Assembly (NCBI GenBank): GCA_024998595.1
Contig: JACOEK010000001.1
Span: forward strand, 682,001-746,000
Source of the DNA: Nitrospira sp.
Lineage (GTDB): Bacteria; Nitrospirota; Nitrospiria; Nitrospirales; Nitrospiraceae
Direction of reading: 5' to 3'
Length of the DNA stretch: 64,000 nucleotides
This document shows positions 25,046-33,652 of this stretch, in pieces (the first letter of the stretch is position 1; each line of letters opens with the position of its first letter). The position numbers and the translations under genes were made by a program. Under the pieces are notes generated by a model that did no database searches, was not told where the DNA came from, and saw only the letters and a program-made list of their open reading frames with translations.

Positions 25046-25960
25046 CTAGGGTACCTCGTTCCACGTGCTGATCCACAGCGTGATGAGAATCACGACTCCG
25101 GCCAGGACGTGCTGCTGAAACATGGTGAAGGCTTGTGGCGGCGTCACGGGAAACCGTAGACGCCGCGCCTGCCAGAGAAAGATCCCCGCAGGCAGCGTCA
25201 GGGCTGCATAATATCCCATCCCGAGACCGGACAACTGTCCCACAATTATCAGACAGACCAGCATCCCTAGTAGGAACAGTCCGACCGCCACAGGGACGGC
25301 TGTCCCAAAGAGGAGTGCAGACGACTTCACTCCGATGCGGAGATCGTCCTCGCGGTCCTGCAGCGCGTAAATTGTATCGTAGGCCACAGCCCAGCAGGTC
25401 GTGGCGGCAAAGAGCCACCATGCCGCCGGAGCGATCGTTCCGCGTGAGGCCGCCCAGGCCATGATTGCTCCCCATCCGAACGCGATCCCCAGCACCGCTT
25501 GCGGGATGTGAATCCATCGTTTGCAGAACGGATACACGGCCGCCAAGAACAACGCGATGGGGCTGAGGAGAACGGTGAACCAGTTGAGGGTGGACACGAG
25601 GCCTGCCGCGAAAATCGCGAGGCCGAGTGCCACGAGGAGGGCTTGCCGGGGAGCCAGCCGGCCGGCCGCTAACGGACGGTTGCTTGTACGCACGACGTGT
25701 TTGTCAAAATTGCGGTCGGCAAGGTCGTTGAACACCACGCCGAGGCTCCGCATCACAAAGGCACCCAGGATGAAGAGGACGATCAACTTTATCGGCGGGC
25801 GACCCTGATTGGCCAAGACCAAGGCCCAGAGGCTTGGCAGCAACAACAGCCAGGTGCCTGATTGGTTGTCCAGGCGAATCAGGTCAGCGACGGCGCGCCA
25901 TGTCCATGGGGGCGAGCTGCGGCCGGTTGAATCGGGGGCAGATATCACGCGCTGGACCAT
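25046..25960 (-). CDS. ubiA: 4-Hydroxybenzoate polyprenyltransferase (UbiA)
   Basis: A 304-residue integral membrane prenyltransferase with eight to nine helices. Both aspartate-rich motifs are seen: NDLADRNFD in loop 2-3 and DREDDLRIG in loop 6-7. The surroundings (GTWLLLLPSLWAL, MRSLG, RTSNRPLAAGRL, VYPFCKRW-H-PQ-VLG-AFGW, WAVAYDT-YA-QDR) closely follow E. coli UbiA as I know it. UbiA attaches the prenyl tail to 4-hydroxybenzoate in ubiquinone synthesis; the related MqnP does a similar step in the futalosine route to menaquinone. The sequence pattern favours UbiA proper, but the quinone made by this organism is not known from the window. The start ATG 25960 is chosen because the frame upstream is not membrane-like. 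Confidence 0.88.
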   Translation of the reverse strand: MVQRVISAPDSTGRSSPPWTWRAVADLIRLDNQSGTWLLLLPSLWALVLANQGRPPIKLIVLFILGAFVMRSLGVVFNDLADRNFDKHVVRTSNRPLAAGRLAPRQALLVALGLAIFAAGLVSTLNWFTVLLSPIALFLAAVYPFCKRWIHIPQAVLGIAFGWGAIMAWAASRGTIAPAAWWLFAATTCWAVAYDTIYALQDREDDLRIGVKSSALLFGTAVPVAVGLFLLGMLVCLIIVGQLSGLGMGYYAALTLPAGIFLWQARRLRFPVTPPQAFTMFQQHVLAGVVILITLWISTWNEVP

Positions 25961-26039
25961 AACGGAGCACACGGAGCCTGTCAACGCGTTCCGCCGGCGG
26001 TTGTCATGTCTTTGCGAGATTGGGTATAACAAAACTATT

Positions 26040-28004
26040 GTGCAGCGATTGATAGGCAGTTGGATCAGGTGTCGCAGTCGGCAAACTTCCCGGTGTGCTC
26101 TTGCGGCGCTCATGGTGGCAGTACTTGTCTCGTCCGGATGCCAGTATTTCAGCCCGCGTCACGTTCTGACGAATTACAATCTTCCATTGACCGTCTTTCT
26201 GCGGCTGGACCCGAGCATCGGCGCTGCAGCCGTGGACTATCACGATGCCTGCGGGCAAACGGTAGCCTTACCCATCCATGATCCGTTAGCGGCCGAACTC
26301 AAGAAGCGAATGGAACAGGTGTTCGAGCGGGTCGTGATGCAGGCCGGCCCGTCGAGTGAGGCAATCGATGGCGTGGTGGATGTAGCGTTGGGACCTCGAC
26401 GGGTAGACATGTTCGTCGTCCGTAAAGCCAATAAATCGTATCCCGCCACCGTGACGCTGGGCCTCGATGTGGCGTACACCGATCTGCAAGGTACCGTGCT
26501 GCACAGCAAGAAGTTACAAAGCGCGACCACGGGCGAGGTGGATGCACGGGCGGAGACGTGCGACATCAGCGGACTCGATAAAGTGGCTAAAGAAGTCATT
26601 GCCACCGTCGTGGAAGGCGTCGCTCAACAACTCGGCACCGCTACTAAAATCCGCGAGCAATCCCAGTTCAGAAAAACCCAGCGCGGAGCGATGGTTCAGG
26701 GAGGGGTGTCAGGGCAGGTCGCACCGTCTTCTGCGGCCTTGCCGAATGCGCCGATCGTTCCAGCGCCGGTCGTGGCCGCCGGGACGGAAGGTTCCACGTC
26801 AGCACCTGCCGTGCCGACCGGGAAGACGCAACTGTCATTTCGCACCATTCTGCGAGACCAGAATCAAAACCATGTCCTGGAGCAAAGTGAACGCTTCAGC
26901 GTGGAGTTTGAGGTCAAAAACGAGGGAACGACAGCGGCCGATGCCGTCGCGGTGGATCTCAACGGGCATCCTGCGATTGTCGCATCTGTGAAGACCCCTG
27001 TCTTCGTAGGCCTGCTTCAGCCGGGCGAAATTCGACGAGTGACGGTAGAGGGGACCGTCGGCAAGGTGTCGGACGCAGAACAGGCGGAGTTGATCTGCGC
27101 CTTGCAGGCCGCATCGAACGTCGCGCTTCCGTCGCCGAAGAAATTTTTCATCGCAATCAAGCCGGATGCATCCGATGCGACCGAAGTCGTGTCGGTGGAT
27201 GTCGACCAACTTCCTGGTAAGAAAGGCAAACCGCTACAGCCGCAGGCGGTGGCCATTGCGATCGGAGTCGGTGCGTTTCGGGATCAGGCCATGCCGACAA
27301 TGAAACTGGCCGCGCACGATGCCGAAGTCATGAGCGGGTACTTCACGTCCGTGATGGGGATTCCTCCGCAAAAGGTCAAGGTCGTGCTGGATGCCAAGGG
27401 GCTGAAGGACGACTGGATCGAAGCGTTTGAACAGTGGCTACCTAAGCAGGTGGGAGCCCAAACAACGGCCTACATTTATGTCGCCGGCCGAGCGATCGTG
27501 GATCATGAGACCGGTGCCGTCTCTCTGCTGCCCTATGATGCAACCGCATCCGGATCGACCCGTGCCTATTCCCTGGCCAGGCTGCAGCGGGCGCTGGCGG
27601 GTGCGTCGGTCAAACAGGCCGTCGTGATGCTGGACCTGTCCCTGGAACCATCGTCCGGTTTCGATCCCGCTCGCGTGGCCGCGCCCCGATGGATCTCGCA
27701 GGAATCCGACGGCGAGCAGGAGCGAGTGATGCTGATAGTGGGGAATTCCACCCTGCAGGAAGCCCAAGCCTATCAACCGGGCCAACATGGCCTCTTCACG
27801 TATTTTTTGCTCAAGGGCCTGCGCGGCGCCGCCGATCTCGATAAGAACGGCTCGGTGCTCACCGGTGAACTCTGCGCCTATGTGCAGAGGCAGGTGACAG
27901 CCATCGGTCGGTCGACGTCAGGGAACACGCAGCAGCCCCTATGCCTCCCGGAAGCGGGCGGACCCTCTCCGCTCAGACAGCTTCGTCTCAGTAAGTTGCC
28001 CTGA
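26040..28004 (+). CDS. Lipoprotein with degenerate caspase-like domain
   Basis: About 654 residues. An N-terminal lipoprotein signal ends at SSGC. Residues ~30-250 form an unassigned domain of short strands and helices, residues ~270-380 look like a beta-sandwich of CARDB type (FSVEFEVKNEGTTAADAVAVDL), and the last ~230 residues follow the caspase/metacaspase layout: AVAIAIGVGAFRD, LAAHDAEVM, VKVVLD, YIYVAGRA, VVMLDLSLEP. Where active members have the histidine (YFSGHG) this one has AGRA, and where they have the cysteine (DACxSG) it has DLS, so both catalytic residues appear lost. A binding or scaffold role is more likely than proteolysis. GTG 26040 is preferred for its basic signal-peptide start; ATG 26112 would be very short for a signal. 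The start is uncertain and overlaps none of ubiA if placed at 26040. Confidence 0.75.
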   Translation: MQRLIGSWIRCRSRQTSRCALAALMVAVLVSSGCQYFSPRHVLTNYNLPLTVFLRLDPSIGAAAVDYHDACGQTVALPIHDPLAAELKKRMEQVFERVVMQAGPSSEAIDGVVDVALGPRRVDMFVVRKANKSYPATVTLGLDVAYTDLQGTVLHSKKLQSATTGEVDARAETCDISGLDKVAKEVIATVVEGVAQQLGTATKIREQSQFRKTQRGAMVQGGVSGQVAPSSAALPNAPIVPAPVVAAGTEGSTSAPAVPTGKTQLSFRTILRDQNQNHVLEQSERFSVEFEVKNEGTTAADAVAVDLNGHPAIVASVKTPVFVGLLQPGEIRRVTVEGTVGKVSDAEQAELICALQAASNVALPSPKKFFIAIKPDASDATEVVSVDVDQLPGKKGKPLQPQAVAIAIGVGAFRDQAMPTMKLAAHDAEVMSGYFTSVMGIPPQKVKVVLDAKGLKDDWIEAFEQWLPKQVGAQTTAYIYVAGRAIVDHETGAVSLLPYDATASGSTRAYSLARLQRALAGASVKQAVVMLDLSLEPSSGFDPARVAAPRWISQESDGEQERVMLIVGNSTLQEAQAYQPGQHGLFTYFLLKGLRGAADLDKNGSVLTGELCAYVQRQVTAIGRSTSGNTQQPLCLPEAGGPSPLRQLRLSKLP

Positions 28005-28104
28005 CAGCTCGTCACTGGTGCCGATGCCGGAAGATGCTGCTGGACAGGCCTTTTCACGGGCCGTCGCGTCTTGTTCTGCTCGTTGATTGCGCTCACGACA
28101 AACG

Positions 28105-29268
28105 ATGCGAAAACGAAGCCTTACCAATCACCTTGCCCCCACGGTGCTCCTTCTTGTGAGCCTCGGCCTGTGTGTTGTGCTGTTAGAGCTGGCAACGGGA
28201 TATCTCTATGAGCGCGCCGGACTGGCCAACGGAAAGCGGACGGTCGATCTGTATTTGGGCCGGACGACAGAAATTCGTTCAGGAGTGAAGGAGGCGGAGA
28301 AAGCGTCGATCGCGCCCCATCCATACCTGCTGTATGTGCATACGCCCAATATGACCGTAGACGGGTATCAACAAACGAATTCACTCGGGTATCGAAACAA
28401 AGAATTTACGGTGGAGAAACCGGCCGACACGATCCGTATTGTGGTCTTGGGCGGGTCCACCACGTTCATGTGGCCGTACGTCAAGAATCCCGCCGACACG
28501 TGGGTTGCCCGCCTCGAAACCAAACTCCAGGCGATTTCGAGCAAACACGTCCAGGTCATCAATGCCGGAATCAATTACGGCACGAGCGCGGAGGCCTTAG
28601 CCGGGTATGTATTTCGCCATCGGTTTCTGCAGCCGGACATCGTGATTTATCACGGAGGCGGAAACGATGTCCTGCCGTTATTTTTTGACCACTACAATCC
28701 TGAGTATACGCACTTCAGAAGCGCCGGAAGCGGGAGCAATCCGAGACCGGGAGAAAAGCGCATGCTCGCGAACAGCAATATGGTCAGATATCTCTACGCG
28801 CGATGGCTTGAGCCGGTCGGATCGGTGGTGGTGACGCAACCGTTTTGGGAAGTGGACCCGGCGGTCGCTCTGGAACGGGTCCGGCAACAGGCTCCGATAG
28901 GGTTCGAGCGAAACCTGGATTCGCTGATCACGCTGAGTAAGAGTTCAGGATCGGATGTGGTTCTCTTTGGGTTCCTGCAAGCGCGGAGACAATATCTCAG
29001 CAAGAATGCGGGGGCATTCAAAGGGTATGAAGATGCGTTGATAGTGGGGCTAGAGAAGAATTACGAGGTTCTGGCGAAAGTCAGGCGCCGGCACAACGTT
29101 CCTTTTGTCATCCCAGCGCAGGATCGATTTCAAGACGACTGGTTTCAAGACAATTGCCACCTGACTCCCGAAGGAGAAGAGGTGAAAGCACAGATCATGT
29201 TCGAAGAGCTGAAAACCCATCCGCAATTTTTAAAGGGCGCGACGGCATCAACGTCTCCCACTCATTGA
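28105..29268 (+). CDS. SGNH/GDSL hydrolase family protein
   Basis: A 387-residue protein with an N-terminal membrane helix or uncleaved signal (LVSLGLCVVLLELATGYLY). The SGNH blocks are in order: VVLGGSTTF with the likely nucleophile serine (block I), NAGINYGT with Gly (block II), YHGGGNDV with Asn (block III), and DNCHLTPEG with the Asp-x-x-His pair (block V). This supports an esterase or acyl-hydrolase acting outside the cytoplasmic membrane, for example on acylated glycans. ATG 28105 is chosen over TTG 28087. The gene lies 100 bases after the caspase-like lipoprotein and 45 bases before a tRNA gene; its substrate cannot be told. Confidence 0.88.
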   Translation: MRKRSLTNHLAPTVLLLVSLGLCVVLLELATGYLYERAGLANGKRTVDLYLGRTTEIRSGVKEAEKASIAPHPYLLYVHTPNMTVDGYQQTNSLGYRNKEFTVEKPADTIRIVVLGGSTTFMWPYVKNPADTWVARLETKLQAISSKHVQVINAGINYGTSAEALAGYVFRHRFLQPDIVIYHGGGNDVLPLFFDHYNPEYTHFRSAGSGSNPRPGEKRMLANSNMVRYLYARWLEPVGSVVVTQPFWEVDPAVALERVRQQAPIGFERNLDSLITLSKSSGSDVVLFGFLQARRQYLSKNAGAFKGYEDALIVGLEKNYEVLAKVRRRHNVPFVIPAQDRFQDDWFQDNCHLTPEGEEVKAQIMFEELKTHPQFLKGATASTSPTH

Positions 29269-29312
29269 CAGGTGTTTCACCGTCTGAGTAATATTGCGCC
29301 TCACCTCGCCTG

Positions 29313-29388
29313 GCCGGCGTAGCTCAGTTGGCAGAGCAGCGGTTTCGTAAACCGCAGGTCGGTGGTTCGATTCCACTCGCCGGCTCCA
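29313..29388 (+). tRNA. tRNA-Thr (anticodon CGT)
   Basis: A complete cloverleaf can be folded by eye. The acceptor arms are GCCGGCG and CGCCGGC, the D arm is GCTC...GAGC, the anticodon arm GCGGT-TTCGTAA-ACCGC gives anticodon CGT for ACG (Thr) codons, and the T arm is GGTGG-TTCGATT-CCACT with one mismatch pair at its end. The discriminator T is followed by an encoded CCA. A tyrosine integrase remnant starts 12 bases downstream, so the 3' part of this tRNA is a likely attachment site. Confidence 0.95.
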
Positions 29389-29400
29389 TTTATCAAGCAC

Positions 29401-30017
29401 CTACATTGCTACCGTTGGCGCAAATGGTCGTTGTGCTAAATTTGTGCTAACGGTCTTTCCCCGGTCCAAAATCTCCACCCCATCCCGCAGACTTTCCGGA
29501 TAGTGATGCGCATACCGTTGGGTCATGCTCGGAGATTTGTGTCCGAGGAGGCGTTGGACTTTGTACAGGTCCACCCCAGCTTGGACCAGCCGCGTAGGAA
29601 AGGAATGGCGCAGATCGTGGAAATGAAGATCCTCAATCTGTGCGGCTTTCAGCGCTGCCGTAAATCCTCGTCTGAGGTTGCTGCCATCCAACTCGGAACC
29701 GACTTCGCTGCAGAACACAACCCGGGTTTCAATTCCCCGTAGACCACGGCCTGCTCGTATTTCTGAGAGAGCAGTTCCAGTACGGTTTGGTTGACCGGAA
29801 TCGTCCGTCGTTCCCCGATCTTGGATGTAAAGACGGTCACGGTTCGTCGCGTGAAGTCCACCCCTGCCCATGTGAGGGCAAGAATTTCTCCCCGACGCAT
29901 ACCGGTATTAACGGCGAAGGTGACCACTTCCCGAAGCCAGGCGACGGCAGCCAGATGCATCGATTTATTCGTCCCCCTCTTTGCCGAGAAATCTAGCGTC
30001 AGCGAAACGTCAATCAA
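29401..30017 (-). pseudogene. Tyrosine recombinase/integrase remnant, truncated and frameshifted
   Basis: Read on the minus strand, the first part (30017 to about 29760) has the catalytic-domain start NTGMRRGEILALTW with the first active-site Arg. The second part (about 29800 to 29401) is in another frame and carries HDLRHSFPTRLVQ, LLGHKSPSMTQRYAHH with the second Arg, the His and the nucleophile Tyr. The two parts join only with a frameshift near 29735-29790. The N-terminal arm-binding and core-binding domains are missing; the DUF1989 gene ends exactly at that border. The remnant abuts the 3' end of tRNA-Thr, as tRNA-targeting integrases do. It is most likely a dead relic of the event that brought in the neighbouring genes. 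Confidence 0.85.
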
Positions 30018-30603
30018 CGATGGAGAAGTCGATCGGTTTGAAGCGCCCGTTGTTTGAACCTTCCGCGGAACAAGCTGTCAGGCCACACACCATGTCCATC
30101 TCGGCCCGCAGATCGATGTGGTCCCCCGGCTTTGACATGGGCACGCCCACCGTCATTTTCCCCTGCGTGTCGACCGTGACGTTCATGAAGATGTTGAATG
30201 TGGTCGAGATCTGATGCCCGGAGATACCGTACTCCTTTAGCGAATTAACCAGGTTGTCGAAACAGCTCGGATGGAAACCCACATGATTGTAAAGAATCTG
30301 AAACATCTCTTGACTGCACGGTGTCAGCAGAAAGTCATGCAACCCGACGCTGTCTTCGACGATGGTGAACATCGGCTTGCTATTGTTGGCGTAAAGGATG
30401 TCGTTCGTCGTCAGGTAGATCCGACTCGCATAGTCGAGCGAACGACCTGACGACAATCGGCAATGGTGATCATGCTCGTCGAAGGCGAATAGGTCAGAGA
30501 CCTGCTCGCCCAGTGGATCGACCACGCGCAGCACTTGCCCCCGCTTGATAATGAATGAGCAGCCACTCTGGGGGGCAATACGGGTCCACTGATGAGTGGT
30601 CAT
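30010..30603 (-). CDS. DUF1989 / urea carboxylase-associated family protein
   Basis: A 197-residue soluble protein matching the DUF1989 family: a start with SGCSFIIKRGQ and VVDPLGEQVSDLFAF, then SSGRSLDYASRIYLTTNDILY, HDFLLTPCS and VCGLTACSA with conserved Cys residues. In known guanidine pathways two members of this family (CgdA/CgdB) form the carboxyguanidine deiminase. Here there is only one copy and no urea or guanidine carboxylase. Its ATG overlaps the stop of the YqcI/YcgG-like gene by 4 bases (ATGA), so both are made together. A joint role in breaking down a guanidino or N-hydroxy-guanidino compound is a reasonable inference. The gene ends right at the integrase remnant. Confidence 0.85.
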   Translation of the reverse strand: MTTHQWTRIAPQSGCSFIIKRGQVLRVVDPLGEQVSDLFAFDEHDHHCRLSSGRSLDYASRIYLTTNDILYANNSKPMFTIVEDSVGLHDFLLTPCSQEMFQILYNHVGFHPSCFDNLVNSLKEYGISGHQISTTFNIFMNVTVDTQGKMTVGVPMSKPGDHIDLRAEMDMVCGLTACSAEGSNNGRFKPIDFSIVD

Positions 30604-31442
30604 GGTTTGTCCTTTTTGTCTGCATGGAAGGGGCATGGCCAATTGTCTGAAACGGCCTGGCCGGAATACTGATTCGCTTCGGCGCCCTTGCCAAAGTTTT
30701 TCAGCATCGGGTTGATTGAGCCCTGGAACGCCATCTCGCGTGCCCGAATGAGCTGTTGCATCGTCTCAAACTTCCCACGGGCGCGCAAGCGCTCAAACTG
30801 AGCATGTAGATTGAACACCATGGTCGGATATAAGAAGGTTCGAGCGACCCGTGAGGCCTTGGGGTGCATGCCGATGACGAACATTGCCCGACCGCCGATG
30901 CTGAACGAAAAGTTATTGTTCTGGGGGTCGGAGTCGACGCTCTTGTCCCAGGCAAAGAAATCGGAATCAATGACGTGCATGGCCTGAAGCTGCCTCCAAA
31001 GCAGATCTTCAAAATGCTGTTCTGATTCGATTTGAGGTCCGCGGAACATCGCGATAAAGGTTGTGAGCTGGTCATCCATGATCGGAAATTCGTGGCAAAA
31101 CTCATAGAGATCGTGACAGACGGCTCGGACGGCACTGTCGCCGGCGAGTTCTGGGAATAATCCAAAACGATAACTCTTTTGGGCGAACACCGAAATCGCG
31201 CCAGCGCATGGATAGTACTCGCCAAACATTTGTTGTCTCAGTTGATTGTGTGCACTGGTGAGGTCGGCGTCGACCGATACGCCGGGGACCAGTGGCCTGA
31301 TGACCGCCGTGTCCTGGAAGGCCGCGTAACTCGAGAATTGGCTTGCCACTGGATCGATCGTCAGAGGGTTCCAAAGACACCGGTCGCGTCGGAGGAGGTC
31401 GCCACTGTCGGGACGTATCGAGTCTCTGAAGTTTGATGGCAT
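30600..31442 (-). CDS. YqcI/YcgG family haem-dependent N-hydroxylase-like protein (GntA/DcsA relative)
   Basis: A 280-residue soluble protein with the family features: YYPCAGA near residue 70, RFGLFPEL, the LLWRQLQAMHVID segment, and the long signature near the C-terminus, LYPTMVFNLHAQFERLR followed by FQGSINPML-FG-GAE-NQYSG. Characterised relatives (GntA of guanitoxin synthesis and DcsA of cycloserine synthesis) are haem proteins that hydroxylate a guanidino nitrogen, for example of arginine. A similar reaction is plausible here but the substrate is unknown. GAGGA stands eight bases before ATG 31442. The gene is the first of a two-gene unit with DUF1989, transcribed away from a long non-coding stretch. 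Confidence 0.85.
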   Translation of the reverse strand: MPSNFRDSIRPDSGDLLRRDRCLWNPLTIDPVASQFSSYAAFQDTAVIRPLVPGVSVDADLTSAHNQLRQQMFGEYYPCAGAISVFAQKSYRFGLFPELAGDSAVRAVCHDLYEFCHEFPIMDDQLTTFIAMFRGPQIESEQHFEDLLWRQLQAMHVIDSDFFAWDKSVDSDPQNNNFSFSIGGRAMFVIGMHPKASRVARTFLYPTMVFNLHAQFERLRARGKFETMQQLIRAREMAFQGSINPMLKNFGKGAEANQYSGQAVSDNWPCPFHADKKDKP

Positions 31443-32231
31443 CGGTTTATTCCTCAAATCTCTCGAGATGGTGCTCGAAGGGTATCGTCCGTGGGATTTC
31501 CGTCTGTGGACGGTTGATTGAGCAACCGAACAGGATGCTCTCCACGTCGATCAGTGGCCTGGGCGATTGGACGGTCTTTCTGCAAAACTCAGAGAAGTAA
31601 AGGGTCCGAGATGTGGCTGTCGGTGAAATGCGGAGACGGGGGGCATCGGATCACAACTACATGACATTGCCGTTTGCTCACCACTCGGTGAGTATAGCCG
31701 CGGCTTCGCTTGTAGTGACCTGGGCATAGCCCCGGTATAGAGCAGAAATGAGAGGGGTTTCGCATCTATCTAGACTCAAGGACGGGAGAAGGCGCCTCTC
31801 AGCATCCCTCGCGGCGATAAATGCTTCGTGGGACACTCACGGTTAAGCGGCGCAACGCCGCAGAACGCTATGCCGCGAGAGGCACCGTAAGGAGCAACAT
31901 CAATAAACGCCAGAGGCGCGGTTCGCGACGCGCCTCTCAATTCTGCCATGTAACCTTCTGGTTTTCGAAGTAGGCCGCGAATGATCTAGCGGGCATTCGA
32001 GATTCCGTTCGCCCACGCGATTGAACCGTCGCAAAGACACTTCTGGTTTTGCGGCCAGAAATGGCCAAGGCGATCTATTTCAGTGCTCTCTTTTTCGCTG
32101 AACAACTTCTGCACATCATCATAAGCGACGCTGACCGAACCCCGCCAATCTCAGTGCAAGGTGGACTAGTCCCGTATGCTAAGATGGCGTCAATAGCAGG
32201 GAGTGCCGGCACATCACAATGAAGCTTCAGA
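31443..32231. other. Long divergent intergenic region without a gene
   Basis: 789 bases between the minus-strand hydroxylase unit and the plus-strand histidine kinase. No reading frame with a ribosome-binding site is convincing. The middle (31792-31939) holds nested inverted repeats described separately. The rest shows no clear riboswitch, terminator or promoter that I can support; a known guanidine riboswitch fold was looked for upstream of the hydroxylase and not recognised. Confidence 0.7.
31792..31939. ncRNA. Candidate structured RNA or palindromic element
   Basis: A compact set of paired segments: CTCGCGGC (31808-31815) pairs with GCCGCGAG (31872-31879), enclosing the hairpin GCGGCG-CAA-CGCCGC (31847-31861). 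A second hairpin, AGAGGCGCG-GTTCGCGA-CGCGCCTCT (31912-31937), follows. The whole is bounded by the direct repeat GCGCCTCTCA at 31792-31801 and 31930-31939. This much nested pairing in 148 bases is unlikely to be chance. It may be a small RNA, a mobile palindromic element or a protein-binding site; strand and function are not known. Confidence 0.45.
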
Positions 32232-33365
32232 ATGGACGTTTTGACTATGTTCGGTATCGAAGCCGATTGCATTAGAGCTAAGCAGGAACAGATATTGTGT
32301 GAGTGGGAGCGACGGTGCCTTGAAGAAGTCACGTCAGCTCGGTCCTCTGGCTCTCTCGCCCTGCGCAACTCATTGCCCCTCTACCTCGATCATCTCAGCG
32401 ATGCGCTGGCGACAAATCGCCGGATGGATCGGAGGTCGGTGTCACTCCATGACGAAGAATCGACGCGCATCGGTAAATTGCACGGAGCAGACCGAGCGAC
32501 CAACAGGAGTTATACGCTCCATGAGGTCATCGTTGAGTATCACATTCTGCGGGAAGTCCTGTTCCAGGTGCTTGAGGCAGATGGCCCGTTAGCGCAAGCT
32601 CCACGAGATATCGTGTTGGATTCCATTGAAGAGGCCGTGAACGACGCGGTCGTCAAATTCACAGAATTACATACAGACATGCAGCAGACATTCATTCATA
32701 CCCTCACTCACGACCTCAAGACGCCGATCTGGGTGGCGAGGACAAACGCCAACCTCATTTCGAAGGGTGCGAGTCTCACTGACCCTCATAAAAAACCTAT
32801 AAAAAATATCCTCGTGAGCCTGAACCGGTTGGACGCCATGATTCACGACTTGCTGGATGTGAGCCGGGTGCGTGCGGGGGAACGACTCCACCTGCAATTC
32901 ATCCACTGTGATTTAGAGGCCCTGATTCGTGAGGTAGTTGAAGAGTTGACGATGGTCCATGGGGATCGAATCGTGTTGGACTCGAATGGACCACTTGACG
33001 GGAATTGGGGTAGCGATGGACTGAAACGGGCGGTAGAAAACCTCATCGATAATGCCGTGAAGTATGGTGCTTCAGGAACACCCATCGAGGTCTCGCTGAA
33101 AAGCAGCTTGGATTCTGTTGAACTTGCGGTACACAACCAGGGGCCAGCGCTTACCGAAACTGAAATTCCAGGGTTATTTCAGATTTTTAAAAGAACCAAG
33201 GGTGCCGAAGAAGGTACACAATCAGGATGGGGCTTGGGACTCACAGTGGTGAAAGGCGTAGTCGAGGCGCACAAAGGCAATATCCGCGTTGAGAGCCGAG
33301 AAGATACAGGAACCCGTTTTGCCCTGGAAATCCCCCGTACCGTCGCAAAATCCATAGAGGTGTAG
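32232..33365 (+). CDS. Orphan sensor histidine kinase with RsbRD-like N-terminal domain
   Basis: A 377-residue soluble kinase without membrane segments. Residues ~1-135 are all-helical and resemble the RsbRD/RsbT co-antagonist N-terminal domain (ILCEWERRC...YLDHLSDAL...LHEVIVEYHILREVLFQVLEA). The HisKA box has the phospho-accepting His160 in HTLTHDLKTPIW, then the ATPase domain shows the N box NLIDNAVKYG and the G box SGWGLGLTVVKG. So the core looks active. No response regulator gene is adjacent; the REC-DUF2934 protein at 44559-45065 is the only receiver in the window. The signal is likely sensed inside the cell by the N-terminal helical domain. Confidence 0.9.
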   Translation: MDVLTMFGIEADCIRAKQEQILCEWERRCLEEVTSARSSGSLALRNSLPLYLDHLSDALATNRRMDRRSVSLHDEESTRIGKLHGADRATNRSYTLHEVIVEYHILREVLFQVLEADGPLAQAPRDIVLDSIEEAVNDAVVKFTELHTDMQQTFIHTLTHDLKTPIWVARTNANLISKGASLTDPHKKPIKNILVSLNRLDAMIHDLLDVSRVRAGERLHLQFIHCDLEALIREVVEELTMVHGDRIVLDSNGPLDGNWGSDGLKRAVENLIDNAVKYGASGTPIEVSLKSSLDSVELAVHNQGPALTETEIPGLFQIFKRTKGAEEGTQSGWGLGLTVVKGVVEAHKGNIRVESREDTGTRFALEIPRTVAKSIEV

Positions 33366-33652
33366 CAACCGTCTCGCAGACCGATCCAGAGGTAGGCGTC
33401 TTTTCCCCTCCACCTGATTGAATTCGCCACTATCACACTGCTCGTCGCCGGTTCAGCATTGGCACCGAGCTTTTGTGTCTCATGTAGGCGTGGGGCAGGG
33501 GGATCGTATGTACCCCCTTGCCGCCACGTGTTCCCAGCAACCTTCGTCTGGCACGCCTAATTCGCCGCTTTCACTCATGCTTCTCTGTCAGGGGCCATCG
33601 GTACAACCCCTCTAAGGCATCGCGCCGGGTGCTGAATGCTTCCTCAAAAGGT

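Noticed and set aside
26040..28004. Active metacaspase or peptidase C14
   Set aside because: The His of the YFSGHG-type motif and the Cys of the DACxSG-type motif are both replaced.
31443..31620. Guanidine riboswitch upstream of the hydroxylase/DUF1989 unit
   Set aside because: A small stem CCGTC-CACA-GACGG is present, but its loop is not the ACGR type of guanidine-II and no guanidine-I core was found.
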